DNA of 43,352 nucleotides, from assembly GCA_023380915.1 (NCBI GenBank), contig JAMCSM010000090.1:1-43352 (forward strand). The letters run 5' to 3'. The notes under the pieces were generated by a model. The model made no database searches. It was not told the DNA's origin and saw only the letters and a list, made by a program, of their open reading frames with translations. The position numbers and the translations under genes are program-made. Source of the stretch: Actinomycetota bacterium. Lineage in GTDB: Bacteria > Actinomycetota > Humimicrobiia > Humimicrobiales > Humimicrobiaceae. Positions 1 to 9,531 of this stretch are shown in pieces; the first letter of the stretch is position 1; each line of letters begins with the position of its first letter.

Positions 1-66
1 AGGATTTGTTGCTTAATGAGGAGCCTTACGGATATATCTATACCTGATATACTATTATGTTTTATA

Positions 67-195
67 TAGATTTTTAAATGACGCAACGAATTGGCTTTCA
101 TTTAGATTTTTACATGACGCAACAGAATGATTTCCGATATTTGTGTTGTTATTCTGCGATATTGTCACTCTTAAGTTATTCAGGGAAAATGTCAC
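67..195. repeat. Subterminal direct repeats of an insertion-sequence end
   Basis: Two families of short direct repeats lie side by side. The first is a 21-bp unit containing ATGACGCAAC at 67-87 and 103-123 (period 36, 20 of 21 bases equal). The second is a 21-bp unit starting GTTATTC and ending TGTCAC at 148-168 and 175-195 (period 27, about 17 of 21 equal). Clusters of short repeats just upstream of a transposase start are typical of the ends of IS elements with several transposase-binding sites, such as the IS1202/ISNCY-like group. The family assignment is inference. The outer boundary of the element cannot be seen. Confidence 0.5.
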
Positions 196-224
196 CTATG
201 AATACAAGAGAGGAGCTATATCAC

Positions 225-347
225 ATGACAGAAAAAGAGACCACAAGGCTTAAGGTAGCAGAGAAACTATTAGAAGGAAAGATAAAAGTTAAAGATGCTG
301 CAAGAGGTATTGATTTGACTAAATCAGGCATATTTTTAAACAGATAA
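225..347 (+). pseudogene. Truncated transposase, N-terminal helix-turn-helix only
   Basis: An ATG at 225 follows a good ribosome-binding site (GAGGAG at about 210-215) and opens 40 codons. The peptide begins MTEKETTRLKVAEKLL and continues with a helix-turn-helix-like segment (KVKDAARGIDL). It resembles the N-terminal DNA-binding domain of integrase-type IS transposases (ISNCY/IS1202/IS481-like), where this leader is normally followed by several hundred residues including a DDE domain. Here the frame ends right after the helix-turn-helix, and the sequence runs into A+T-rich DNA and then the recA 3' end. Small indels after codon 34 may have caused the stop. A longer in-frame start at 78 reads through the repeats and is less likely. 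The family call is by eye. Confidence 0.5.
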
Positions 348-403
348 TTGTATGTAAATTTCTTTTAATTTATATTAACAATGAAATTATATAAAGAATT
401 ATT

Positions 404-1435
404 TTATAAAGCATCCTTAACTGCATCATCTGAAGAATCTAATGCAATTTTTTTTGTATGAAAAACATTCTTTATTTCATTTTCAATTTCATCCATTAAT
501 TTAGGATTTTGAGAAAGAAATAATTTTGCATTTTCCCTTCCCTGTCCAATTCTTTCACCTTTAAATGAATACCATGATCCGCTTTTCCCCAATACTTCAA
601 CCTGTGTCCCAATATCAACTATGCTTCCTTCCCTTGATATTCCTTTTCCATACATGATATCAAATTCCGCTGATTTGAAGGGAGAGGCAACTTTATTTTT
701 AACAACCTTTACTTTTACTCTGTTGCCGACAATTTCCGTACCATTTTTAATAACATCCACTTTTCTGATATCAAGCCTTACTGATGCATAAAATTTTAAT
801 GCTCTGCCTCCGGGTGTTACTTCAGGATTTCCAAACATTACTCCTATTTTCTCTCTTAGCTGATTTATGAAAATAACCATAGTCTTAGTTTTACTTACAA
901 GAGCTGTTAATTTTCTTAAAGCTTGTGACATCAGTCTTGCCTGCAGGCCTATAAACGAATCTCCCATTTCTCCCTCAAGTTCTGCTCTCGGGACAAGTGC
1001 AGCTACAGAATCTATAACAATAACATCAAGTGCTGCGCTTTTAACTAAAATTTCACAGATTTCCAGAGCCTGTTCCCCACTATCGGGTTGAGACAGAAGT
1101 AATTCTTCTGTATTTACCCCAAGGTTCCTTGCATAAAGCGGATCCAGTGCATGCTCCGCATCAATAAATGCTGCAATTCCGCCGGTTTTTTGAGCATTTG
1201 CTATTACATGTAATGCAAGAGTTGTTTTTCCGCTTGATTCAGGACCAAAAATTTCTGTAACTCTGCCTCTTGGTATCCCGCCTATACCCAATGCCATATC
1301 AAGCTCAAGCGAACCTGTGGAAACAGATTCAATATCTTTTAAAGGCTCATCACTTCCAAGCCTCATTATTGTACCTTTTCCGTAAGTTCTTTCTATCTGG
1401 TTAAGCGCATTTTCTATTAATTTATCTCTATCCAT
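404..1435 (-). CDS. recA: Recombinase RecA
   Basis: RecA is the ATP-dependent DNA strand-exchange protein of homologous recombination and SOS induction. The 343-residue product has the normal family length. It carries the Walker A motif GPESSGKT at residues 64-71, a Walker B region ending [10 protein letters not shown], the L2-loop region with [15 protein letters not shown], and a short acidic C-terminal tail. The ATG at 1435 is preceded by a strong GGAGT site. It is the last gene of the minus-strand block. A 276-bp A+T-rich gap separates it from thpR, so it probably has its own promoter. No convincing GAAC/GTTC-type SOS box was seen upstream. No clear terminator was seen between its end and the IS remnant. 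Confidence 0.97.
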   Translation of the reverse strand: MDRDKLIENALNQIERTYGKGTIMRLGSDEPLKDIESVSTGSLELDMALGIGGIPRGRVTEIFGPESSGKTTLALHVIANAQKTGGIAAFIDAEHALDPLYARNLGVNTEELLLSQPDSGEQALEICEILVKSAALDVIVIDSVAALVPRAELEGEMGDSFIGLQARLMSQALRKLTALVSKTKTMVIFINQLREKIGVMFGNPEVTPGGRALKFYASVRLDIRKVDVIKNGTEIVGNRVKVKVVKNKVASPFKSAEFDIMYGKGISREGSIVDIGTQVEVLGKSGSWYSFKGERIGQGRENAKLFLSQNPKLMDEIENEIKNVFHTKKIALDSSDDAVKDAL

Positions 1436-1711
1436 AGTACTCCTTATTTTTTTAAATTAGATTTTTTAATCAATTATCCAACAAAAAGTAATTATAAAAA
1501 AGAGTAATAATCAAAAATATATTCATTAAAAAATTATTTTTCTGTATAATTGTATATTTATACATATTAATATTGGTACATTGTATCATATATCTAATTA
1601 TATATAAACACATATTTTTAAATATTTTTGAAATCTGCGGATTTATAAGTTTTATAATTATAGTAATAGTTTATCAAATAAGATATAAAAAAATCAGGTT
1701 AAACAACGAAT
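1436..1711. other. A+T-rich recA upstream region with a 14-bp dyad
   Basis: This 276-bp gap has no plausible coding frame. It holds the recA leader and presumably its promoter, but several AT-rich hexamers compete and none is convincing. A dyad TGTATA-TT-TATACA lies at 1551-1564 and could be an operator. In DNA this rich in A and T it could also be chance. Confidence 0.35.
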
Positions 1712-2314
1712 TTATTTTAATAAAAATTCTCTTTCAACACGATATTTAGGCACATCTCCGGAAAGAATACTTTCGTAAAGAACAACTTTGCTGCAAACAT
1801 TATTCTTAAATTCCTTCAAGTTCAGATTTGCAGGAAATTCCGTTAAATTAACAGGCATTTTCATTCTTGCAATTGTTATATGCGGAATAAATTTTTTTTC
1901 TTCCTTTCTGGTCCCAAGTTCAGAAAGACTTTTTTCAATTTTATAGTATAAATTTTCAATTTCCCCGCTTCCTTTTCCAATAACTCCATAAAGAATTCTG
2001 GAAGCAGATAACCTTGGAAAACTGTCAAGTAAGCCATTAATTTCAAATTTAAAACTTTTAATTTCCTTTAAAAACTTCCCAACATTATGACATATTTGTT
2101 TTATTTCATTTTCCTTTATATTGCCCAAAAATTTTAATGTTATATGAATATTTTGAGATGGAACTGGTTTAATTTCCTTATGATGTTTGCTTAATTTTGA
2201 TGAAATGTCATAAAAATAATCACATACTTCCTCTGAAAGATTTATGGCAATAAAAAGCCTTTTACATTTTTCAGTATTATATTCCTTAGCCTTATGTTTG
2301 CCGGCGCTTTCCAA
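1712..2314 (-). CDS. thpR: RNA 2',3'-cyclic phosphodiesterase (2H phosphoesterase)
   Basis: This is a member of the 2H phosphoesterase superfamily (ThpR/LigT), which hydrolyses 2',3'-cyclic phosphates on RNA ends and was historically called 2'-5' RNA ligase. The 200-residue protein has both HxT signatures: HITLKFLG at residues 57-64 and HITIAR at 145-150. The start is a TTG at 2314, 15 bp after the cinA stop, with AGGTGT upstream. The family core begins near KRLFIAINL (residue 18), so a slightly shorter protein is possible. It lies in the ftsK-cinA-thpR-recA order, a recurring arrangement in which cinA and thpR precede recA. Its cellular substrate is not known from context. Confidence 0.9.
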   Translation of the reverse strand: MESAGKHKAKEYNTEKCKRLFIAINLSEEVCDYFYDISSKLSKHHKEIKPVPSQNIHITLKFLGNIKENEIKQICHNVGKFLKEIKSFKFEINGLLDSFPRLSASRILYGVIGKGSGEIENLYYKIEKSLSELGTRKEEKKFIPHITIARMKMPVNLTEFPANLNLKEFKNNVCSKVVLYESILSGDVPKYRVEREFLLK

Positions 2315-2329
2315 TATCAGACACCTGAT

Positions 2330-3613
2330 TTAATTTATCCTGTTCTTTTCAATTTCAATTCTTAGCATATTTAAAACAAACTGTGAAACTCTGAATTTTA
2401 TTTCAGTCCTTGTGCCAGTAAATCGGTTTTCAAAAATTTTAAAACTTCCATCTGGTTTTGCAATACAGGTATATACAAGCCCTACGTTCTTACCCTTTTC
2501 ATCTGCTTCCGGTCCTGCAAATCCTGAGACACCTATTGCATAATCGGAATTAAATATTTTTTTTGAAGATAGTGCCATTTGCCTGCAAACCTGTTCACTT
2601 ACCGCACCATATTTATTTAAATCATCCTTTTTTACATTAAGTAAATTCATCTTCGCATAATTTGAATATGATATTATCCCGCCGCAAAAATAATCTGAAC
2701 TGCCTGGTATATCTGTTATCATACTTGAAATCAAGCCCCCTGTCATGGACTCAGCAGTACTGATTGTTATTTTTTTTCCATAATTCAGGATGCTTTTTTT
2801 TAGAGCTTGCATCATCAAATCATCATTTTCACCATAAATAAAAAAGCCAATTTCTTTTTTAATACGTCCGGATATTATATTAATATTTTTAGTATTAATT
2901 TCATCCGAACTTGATCTTGAAACAATAACCAGCTTTATAAGTCCGGGCATAGCAGTAATACCAATTTTTACTCCCAATACATCACTTTCTTTATAAATAT
3001 CTTTTATTTTTTCCTCAATTTCACTTTCACTTATTCCTGTAGTTAAAAGTATCTTTCTTTTTAATTTTAAATTATCCTCACTTCTTTCAGAAAGATTTAT
3101 CAACACTGGAAGAACATTGTTATTAAACATATCTTTCATTTCCCCGGGCACTCCTGGAATTGAAAAAATCCTCTTATTTCTTCCCTTCAGGTTGATCATA
3201 AAACCTGATGCGCTTCCAATGTTAGGGATAAAAGGAATAGAACCTTCAGGTATATAAGACTGTCTTAAAAGCCTGTCTCTTAATTTATCCGTCAGGACTT
3301 TTTTTTTGAATTTTAAACTTGTATTATCAAGCTTGTCATCCTTATAAAGCTTCAGGGACAAAGCTTCTGAAACTGCCTTTCTTGTAATATCATCGTCGGT
3401 GGGACCCAACCCTCCGCTTATTATGACCGTATCACTCTGATTTAAGGAATAGTTCAAAGCATCTATAATATCTTTTTCATCATCTTTTATAGTTATAATT
3501 AAATTGCATTCAATTCCGTTTTCAGCAAGTTTTTCAGAAATATATGTTGCATTTGTATTGACTGTAAGCCCCAGATTAAGCTCTGTTCCTATACAGATTA
3601 TTGCAGACTTCAT
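2330..3613 (-). CDS. cinA: CinA-like competence/damage-inducible protein
   Basis: The protein has two domains. The N-terminal part (about residues 1-170) is a MoCF/COG1058-type domain with a GLGPTDDD motif near residue 90. The C-terminal part (about 265-427) is a PncC-like nicotinamide-nucleotide amidohydrolase domain with TAESMTGG and the GVSGFAGP loop. Family members recycle NMN to nicotinate mononucleotide and/or hydrolyse ADP-ribose; in some bacteria CinA is co-transcribed with recA for competence. The 427-residue length is normal. The ATG at 3613 overlaps the ftsK stop by four bases (ATGA), and AGGGA lies just upstream, so the two are translationally coupled. Confidence 0.94.
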   Translation of the reverse strand: MKSAIICIGTELNLGLTVNTNATYISEKLAENGIECNLIITIKDDEKDIIDALNYSLNQSDTVIISGGLGPTDDDITRKAVSEALSLKLYKDDKLDNTSLKFKKKVLTDKLRDRLLRQSYIPEGSIPFIPNIGSASGFMINLKGRNKRIFSIPGVPGEMKDMFNNNVLPVLINLSERSEDNLKLKRKILLTTGISESEIEEKIKDIYKESDVLGVKIGITAMPGLIKLVIVSRSSSDEINTKNINIISGRIKKEIGFFIYGENDDLMMQALKKSILNYGKKITISTAESMTGGLISSMITDIPGSSDYFCGGIISYSNYAKMNLLNVKKDDLNKYGAVSEQVCRQMALSSKKIFNSDYAIGVSGFAGPEADEKGKNVGLVYTCIAKPDGSFKIFENRFTGTRTEIKFRVSQFVLNMLRIEIEKNRIN

Positions 3614-6000
3614 TCCCTGTCCATTCCCATATCTTTTTTAAATTTTAAAAAATCTTCCCTTGAAATTAAAACTTCTCTTGGTTTTGCACCATCATAGCCG
3701 CTTATAAATCCCCTGTTTTCAAGCTGATCAACAATTCGTGCAGCTCTGGAATAACCTATTCTTAACCTTCTTTGAAGCAATGATGCAGAAGCATGTGCAA
3801 ATTCAATAAATACTTCAAGCGCTTCATATATTAAAGGATCATCTTCCATCTCCTTTTTTCCAATTTTAACATCAGCTTCAAAAATATCTTTAAGATATGA
3901 AGAACCTTTCTGGTCTTTGATATAATCAGTTATTATCTCTATTTCTCCCGTTGTAACAAATGCTCCCTGAATTCTTTCCGGTCTGGAAAATGAAACGGGA
4001 GAATAAAGCATGTCGCCTCTGCCTATAAGTTTTTCAGCTCCGGGTATATCCAATATAACCCTTGAATCAGTATTAGATGCAACATTAAATGCAATTCTTG
4101 ATGGAATATTTGCCTTTATTACTCCGGTAATAACATTTACTGAAGGTCTTTGGGTCGCAATTATCAGATGTATGCCAACCGCGCGCCCCATTTGCGCAAT
4201 TCTGTTTATGCTTTCTTCAACTTCTGATGCTGAGACTATCATCAGATCAGCCAGTTCATCTATTATTATCAGTACATACGGCAGTTTGACTAAATGCGGA
4301 TCTCTTGACTTATTTTTTTCAACCTCACTGTTAAACTGTTCAAGATTCTTACAATTGTAATCTGACAATACTTTAAGCCTGTTTTCCATTTCATCTACAG
4401 CCCATGAAAGAGCTGTTGAAGCTTTTTTAGGATTTACAACCACAGGAGCAAGCAGATGCGGTATCCCGTTATAAATGCTAAGTTCGACCATTTTCGGATC
4501 TATCATTATAAATTTAACTTCCGAAGGTTTAATTTTTAATAAAAGCGATATGACAATACTGTTAATGCATGAACTTTTACCTGAATTGGTTGCTCCAGCA
4601 ATAAGCAAATGAGGCATATGATTTATATCCATATAAACAACGTCTCCTGATAAATTTTTCCCCAGCGGTACTCTTAATATTTCCTTTGAAACAGGAGAAT
4701 TATAAAGTGAATAAACATCACCAAGCGTAACAATGCTTTTTATTTTATTTGGAACCTCAATTCCAATGGCTGATTTACCTGGGATGGGAGTTAAAATACG
4801 GATATCCGAAGAGCCAAGCGCAACACAAAAATCATCTTCAAGACTTAACAGGCGCTGAACTTTCACTCCCGGAGAAAGTGTCAGTTCATACAAAGTCACA
4901 GAAGGACCTCTTACAACTGAACTTACTTTTGCTGCAAGATTAAAATCCCTGAAAAGATTATTTAAAATAAAAATATTTTCTTTTATATCCTGTTTATACA
5001 AACTTGGGGAAAGAGTTTTTGATTTTTTCAGCAAACTTTCCGGCGGCAGTTTGTAATTTGCATCCTCGCTTTCTTCTTGAGGAATGGACATCTCAAGCTG
5101 CGATTCCTTACTGATTTTTGTCGCAGGCTGTTTTGTGTACTGTCCTGTTTTTTCAGGCATGGTTCTCATTAAAACATCATCTTTTATTTCAACTTCATTT
5201 TCAGCATTTAAAGTTGACTTTTTTACATGATCGGTAATAAATGGAAATTTAGCAGTTATTTTCCCGTTTTTCTTATAAGCTGAATCATTTAAGTCCTGTT
5301 CAATATTTTCAATATATTTTACTTTTACAAAATCCTTATCTCCGCTTAATTCAATTGAATCTTTTTCTGAATGAGGAAAAACTTCTTTATCTCTTCCTTC
5401 TTCCAGTCTTTTTTGTCTTTTTTCTCTGTATCCTTCGGAAATTTTCCTGATTATCTCTATTAAGGAAACATTTGTGATTATTAGCAATGAGATTATCAGT
5501 AAAAATGAAAGGATTGTAACTGCTCCCGCCTTATTTGTAATTTTAAAAAATCCGTAGTATATCCCGGAACCAGTTATTCCGCCATGGCTTCTTATAAAAA
5601 TTTCATCAAAAATATTATTTATGTTACTGCTTATAGCAAGCAGACCTGACAGTGAAAGAAAAAAAAGCAGGGAACCAAAGCTTAGTCTTATCTTAAAAAA
5701 TGAAGATTTTTTTATAAAAAATCCTATACCCCAGGCAAGAATTAAAAGTGAAAAAATATATTTTTCCACACCAAACAAATATGATAAAAAATAATTTATA
5801 TATTTGAGAACTACTCCGCTTTCACCCTTAACAAAAAGGCTGATAAAAAACAATATGGAAACCATTATTATTATTATTCCATATAATTCCCTTCTGCTTC
5901 TGATATAATTCTTTGCAGCAGCAGTTTCATCAGTTTTATATTTTTTCTTACTTAATTCAGATTGGGATTTTTTATTGTGTTTAATATTATTTGCGGTCAT
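3610..6000 (-). CDS. ftsK: DNA translocase FtsK/SpoIIIE
   Basis: FtsK is a septum-anchored DNA pump that clears and segregates chromosome ends during division. The N-terminus is basic and cytosolic, followed by about four hydrophobic membrane segments (roughly residues 45-185). A charged, low-complexity linker follows. The RecA-like motor has Walker A GATNSGKS near residue 472 and Walker B LIIIDELADL near 580. The C-terminal winged-helix gamma domain (about 730-795, with LQRRLRIGYSRAARIVDQLE) reads DNA polarity. I chose the ATG at 6000; an in-frame TTG at 6015 would add five residues. Neither has a strong ribosome-binding site. It lies 66 bp downstream of the RNase J gene and overlaps cinA by four bases. 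Confidence 0.95.
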   Translation of the reverse strand: MTANNIKHNKKSQSELSKKKYKTDETAAAKNYIRSRRELYGIIIIMVSILFFISLFVKGESGVVLKYINYFLSYLFGVEKYIFSLLILAWGIGFFIKKSSFFKIRLSFGSLLFFLSLSGLLAISSNINNIFDEIFIRSHGGITGSGIYYGFFKITNKAGAVTILSFLLIISLLIITNVSLIEIIRKISEGYREKRQKRLEEGRDKEVFPHSEKDSIELSGDKDFVKVKYIENIEQDLNDSAYKKNGKITAKFPFITDHVKKSTLNAENEVEIKDDVLMRTMPEKTGQYTKQPATKISKESQLEMSIPQEESEDANYKLPPESLLKKSKTLSPSLYKQDIKENIFILNNLFRDFNLAAKVSSVVRGPSVTLYELTLSPGVKVQRLLSLEDDFCVALGSSDIRILTPIPGKSAIGIEVPNKIKSIVTLGDVYSLYNSPVSKEILRVPLGKNLSGDVVYMDINHMPHLLIAGATNSGKSSCINSIVISLLLKIKPSEVKFIMIDPKMVELSIYNGIPHLLAPVVVNPKKASTALSWAVDEMENRLKVLSDYNCKNLEQFNSEVEKNKSRDPHLVKLPYVLIIIDELADLMIVSASEVEESINRIAQMGRAVGIHLIIATQRPSVNVITGVIKANIPSRIAFNVASNTDSRVILDIPGAEKLIGRGDMLYSPVSFSRPERIQGAFVTTGEIEIITDYIKDQKGSSYLKDIFEADVKIGKKEMEDDPLIYEALEVFIEFAHASASLLQRRLRIGYSRAARIVDQLENRGFISGYDGAKPREVLISREDFLKFKKDMGMDRE

Positions 6001-6065
6001 TTTTTTAGAGATCAAATATCAAAAATATAAATATTTTTAAAAACTTTAATTAAAGAAAAATATGC

Positions 6066-7730
6066 TTAATTTGATAATATTTTAGTAATTACTACAGGCT
6101 TTAATCTTATTTTTTTAATAAGGTACTTTTCCAGACGGTCATTTGCATATTTTTCAATAGTTGAAGCTGTTGTTATATTATTTTTAAAACAGTTGTTTAC
6201 AGCTTCTGTAACTACATTTTTACATTCTTTAATTATAGAGTCAAAATTTTCCAAAAAGGTAACTCCCTTAAATGTTAAATCCGGTTCACAGAAAATTTCT
6301 TCCTTTTTTAAATCAACGCCTATTATATTTAAAACAACTCCATCTCTTGAAAGCAGTTTTCTGTCTCTTAAAACAATATCATCAATATCTCCAAATCCAA
6401 GACCATCAACATAAATTGTTCTCGTATCAATATTTTTTGATACCCTGCAAAGATTAGAATTGATTTTTATTACATCTCCGTTTTGAGCAATTACGATATT
6501 TTCTTCAGGAATTCCTACTTCCTGTGCAATTTTTCCATTTTGAACTTTATGCATGTTGTCACCATGAATAGGAATAAAATATCTTGGCCTTACAAGATTT
6601 ATCATCATTTTAATTTCTTCCTGTGCAGCATGACCGGAGACATGAACTCCCGCTATTGATTCATAATATACATCTGCACCATGTTTAATAAGCATATTTA
6701 TTATATTTGCAATGGCTTTTTCATTTCCGGGAATTGGCGAAGCTGAGATAATTACCATATCGCTTTTCATTATCTGAATCCTTTTATGCTCGTTTACAGC
6801 CATTTTATATAAGGCCGAAAGAGGCTCACCCTGTGTTCCTGTTGCAAGTATGGTAATTTTTTTCAATGGATACTCATCTATTTTATTGATTGGAATAATC
6901 AGATCCTCCGGTATCTTCAGATAACCAAGTTCACATGCAATTTTTATAGTTTTAAGCAATGATTTTCCAGAAATTGCAAGCTTTTTCTGAAACTTTTCCG
7001 ACATATCCACTATCTGCTGTATTCTATGAATATGTGAAGAAAATGTAGTAACTATCACCCTTCCTTCTGCTTGAGTAAATTTTTCAAGAAGAGTTTTCCC
7101 GACATCTCTTTCAGATAATGTAAAACCTTCTTCTTCGGAATTAGTACTATCACAAAGAAGAACAAGAACTCCTTCTCTGCCATAAGTACCTATTTTTGAA
7201 AATTCAGTTATCTTCCCATCGAGAGGACTTTGATCAAATTTAAAATCTCCGCTGTGCAGTATTGTTCCAACATCAGTTTTAATTGCAATACCTATTGTAT
7301 CCGGAATGCTGTGACTTACTCTGAAAAATTCAATAGTAAACGGTCCTATGTTTAACATATCATCTTCATCAATTTCATTAAGCTGGACGCCCTCAAAAAT
7401 CTGGTGTTCATTCAACTTTAATTCTATTAAACCCTTAGTTAGCTTTGTAGCATAAACCGGAGCCATAACTTCTTTAAAAAGAAATGGAATTCCGCCTATA
7501 TGGTCTTCATGCCCGTGAGTTATTATTATTGCCCTGAGCTTATTAACATTTCTTTTTACATAAGAAAAATCAGGGATAATGTAATCAACGCCCGGAAAAT
7601 CCTCATCAGGAAACATAACACCGCAGTCTATAATAATCATATCTTCATCTTTTTCAAGTACCATCATGTTCTTCCCTATCTCATTAAATCCTCCGAGAGG
7701 TATCAGTTTTATACTTGATCTTTTTGACAT
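6066..7730 (-). CDS. rnj: Ribonuclease J
   Basis: RNase J is a metallo-beta-lactamase/beta-CASP ribonuclease with 5'-3' exonuclease and endonuclease activity, central to mRNA decay and rRNA maturation in bacteria lacking RNase E. The 554-residue product shows the zinc motif HGHEDHIGG at residues 72-80, the later zinc-ligand segments SHSIPD and HSGDFKFD (about 138-165), and beta-CASP motifs including ATGTQGEP and IPIHGD. It starts with ATG at 7730 without a strong ribosome-binding site. Its position beside the DAP genes and ftsK matches the B. subtilis dapA-ymfA(rnjB) region, so RnjB-like is as good a name as RnjA. Confidence 0.94.
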   Translation of the reverse strand: MSKRSSIKLIPLGGFNEIGKNMMVLEKDEDMIIIDCGVMFPDEDFPGVDYIIPDFSYVKRNVNKLRAIIITHGHEDHIGGIPFLFKEVMAPVYATKLTKGLIELKLNEHQIFEGVQLNEIDEDDMLNIGPFTIEFFRVSHSIPDTIGIAIKTDVGTILHSGDFKFDQSPLDGKITEFSKIGTYGREGVLVLLCDSTNSEEEGFTLSERDVGKTLLEKFTQAEGRVIVTTFSSHIHRIQQIVDMSEKFQKKLAISGKSLLKTIKIACELGYLKIPEDLIIPINKIDEYPLKKITILATGTQGEPLSALYKMAVNEHKRIQIMKSDMVIISASPIPGNEKAIANIINMLIKHGADVYYESIAGVHVSGHAAQEEIKMMINLVRPRYFIPIHGDNMHKVQNGKIAQEVGIPEENIVIAQNGDVIKINSNLCRVSKNIDTRTIYVDGLGFGDIDDIVLRDRKLLSRDGVVLNIIGVDLKKEEIFCEPDLTFKGVTFLENFDSIIKECKNVVTEAVNNCFKNNITTASTIEKYANDRLEKYLIKKIRLKPVVITKILSN

Positions 7731-7817
7731 GATTAAAAGTCCTGAAAATTTTCTTAAATAATACTACTTACTTGTTAAAAATAATTAATAAAAAAAATTA
7801 TGATATTTTATTTTATA

Positions 7818-8699
7818 TTATATTATATTATATTTTGAAAGTAATTTGCTAAAAGTTTCTTCTTCCGCTGGTTCCATATTATATAACGGCGGTCTTAACG
7901 GACCCACATTTATCCCCTTAAGATTTAAAGCTTTTTTAATTGGAATAGGGCTTGTAGTCATAAAAATACCATAAAATATATCAAGATATTTTTTATGCAT
8001 ATCTGCAGCAGCAGCAATATTGCTTTTTTTTATAAATCCAATCATTTCCTTAATTTCCCTGCCTATTATATGTGAAGCAACGCTTATAACTCCGGCTCCG
8101 CCAAGTGCTATTATTGCAAATGTGTCACCGTCATTTCCGCTGTAAATCTTAAAATCCTTATCAGTATCTCTTATAATTTCTGCAATTTGTCTTAAATCTG
8201 CACTTGCTTCCTTTATCCCTATAATATTCTTTAATCCTGAGATCGTCACGCATGTTTTTGAATTAATATTACAGCATGTTCTTGAAGGTACATTGTATAC
8301 AATAATCGGAATATCAACGGAGTTTGAGACCGTTTCAAAATGCTTTACCAAACCGGATTGTGTTGGCTTGTTGTAATAAGGTGTAACTAAAAGCAAGGCA
8401 TCTGCGCCGGCTGCCCGTGCTTTTTTTGATAATTCAACAGTATGGTAAGTATTGTTTGTACCTGTTCCTGCAATTATCTTAATTTTATCTTGAAATTTTT
8501 TCCTGCCGAACTTGAACAGTTCAATTTTTTCATCATCTGTCAAAGTCGGGGATTCCCCTGTTGTCCCGGCAAGCAGTAAACTGTCGCTTCCATTTTCAAC
8601 AAGATAATCCATCAGCTTGTCTGTTGACTGCCAGTCTATATCATAATCATTATTAAATGGAGTAACCATTGCTGTTATAACTTCACCCAAATCAATCAT
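7818..8699 (-). CDS. dapA: 4-hydroxy-tetrahydrodipicolinate synthase
   Basis: DapA condenses pyruvate with aspartate semialdehyde, the first committed step to diaminopimelate and lysine. The 293-residue protein has the TTGESPTL loop (46-53), the catalytic Tyr135 in YNVPSRT and the Schiff-base Lys163 in GIKEAS. I chose the ATG at 8699 because GGAGGT sits seven bases upstream and because family members start at this point. The open frame continues upstream to 8786 only by running into dapB. The last codons contain four TTATA pentanucleotide units (7813-7832). It follows dapB by 34 bp, so dapB and dapA form one operon with the M16 peptidase gene. Confidence 0.96.
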   Translation of the reverse strand: MIDLGEVITAMVTPFNNDYDIDWQSTDKLMDYLVENGSDSLLLAGTTGESPTLTDDEKIELFKFGRKKFQDKIKIIAGTGTNNTYHTVELSKKARAAGADALLLVTPYYNKPTQSGLVKHFETVSNSVDIPIIVYNVPSRTCCNINSKTCVTISGLKNIIGIKEASADLRQIAEIIRDTDKDFKIYSGNDGDTFAIIALGGAGVISVASHIIGREIKEMIGFIKKSNIAAAADMHKKYLDIFYGIFMTTSPIPIKKALNLKGINVGPLRPPLYNMEPAEEETFSKLLSKYNII

Positions 8700-8733
8700 T
8701 TTAACCTCCACATATAATAAAGATAATAAATTT

Positions 8734-9531
8734 TTAAATTTTAATAAGACTGTCAAGCCCGTAAGAAAAAACAGGAAGTTTGTCAATGTTTTTTATTGCA
8801 AGTATCAAACCCGGATAATAAGAAGATCTGTCAATACTGTCATGTTTAATAATAAGAGTTTGCCCTTTTGACCCGAAAATAACACTTTGATGTGCAAGCA
8901 AACCTGGAAGCCTTATACTGTGTATGTGAATGCCGTCAGAAAATGCTCCGCGGCTGCCTTCAAGTGTTTCTTTTTCAAATGGTAAAAACCTGGTTAAATT
9001 AAAATTTTTCTTCTCACTGATTGCCATTGAAGTTGCTATGGCTGTTCCTGAGGGTGCGTCCTTTTTTTTATCATGGTGCATTTCAATTATTTCGCAATTC
9101 TCAAAATAAGGAGCAGCAAGAGATGACAATATCATCATCAAGACAGCTCCAACTGAAAAGTTTGGAACAATAAATATTTTACTTGCGGATTTAACAGCTT
9201 TTTTTCGTATATTTTCAACTTCCTCTTTTTTTAAACCTGTGGCACCTACAATAATATCAAGCTTATTTTCAATCGCCCATAAGACGTTTTTATACACTAT
9301 TTCAGGACCTGTAAAATCTATTATCAAATCAGGTTTGGCAATCTTTATATCTTCATAGTTATCAGTAACCTTAACTCCCGAAATTTCTCTTCCTGCCAGA
9401 ACTCCTATGTCAGTGCCAATATTTATCCTGTCAAATCCTGCTACTATACTGATATCTTCTTCCATAATCAGTTCGGACAGCATTGACTTTCCCATTTTTC
9501 CGCAAATTCCAAATAAGGCAATTTTTTTCAT
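8734..9531 (-). CDS. dapB: 4-hydroxy-tetrahydrodipicolinate reductase
   Basis: DapB reduces the DapA product with NAD(P)H to tetrahydrodipicolinate. The 265-residue protein has the Rossmann nucleotide-binding motif GICGKMG at residues 8-14. The substrate and catalytic motif is MHHDKKKDAPSGTA at 151-164, containing the general-acid His pair and the Lys. The ATG at 9531 has GGAG nearby and overlaps the end of the M16 peptidase gene by four bases. Gene order pnp, M16 peptidase, dapB, dapA is a conserved Gram-positive-like neighbourhood. DAP is needed for peptidoglycan as well as lysine. Confidence 0.96.
   Translation of the reverse strand: MKKIALFGICGKMGKSMLSELIMEEDISIVAGFDRINIGTDIGVLAGREISGVKVTDNYEDIKIAKPDLIIDFTGPEIVYKNVLWAIENKLDIIVGATGLKKEEVENIRKKAVKSASKIFIVPNFSVGAVLMMILSSLAAPYFENCEIIEMHHDKKKDAPSGTAIATSMAISEKKNFNLTRFLPFEKETLEGSRGAFSDGIHIHSIRLPGLLAHQSVIFGSKGQTLIIKHDSIDRSSYYPGLILAIKNIDKLPVFSYGLDSLIKI

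Noticed and set aside
78..224. Upstream extension of the transposase frame from an ATG at 78
   Set aside because: It reads through both direct-repeat families and has no ribosome-binding site; the ATG at 225 has a good one.
7813..7832. Four TTATA units as a regulatory microsatellite
   Set aside because: They encode the last residues of DapA plus a few bases of spacer in A/T-rich DNA; low complexity explains them.
8700..8786. N-terminal extension of dapA
   Set aside because: It would overlap dapB and adds a hydrophobic stretch unlike the family; GGAGGT marks the ATG at 8699.
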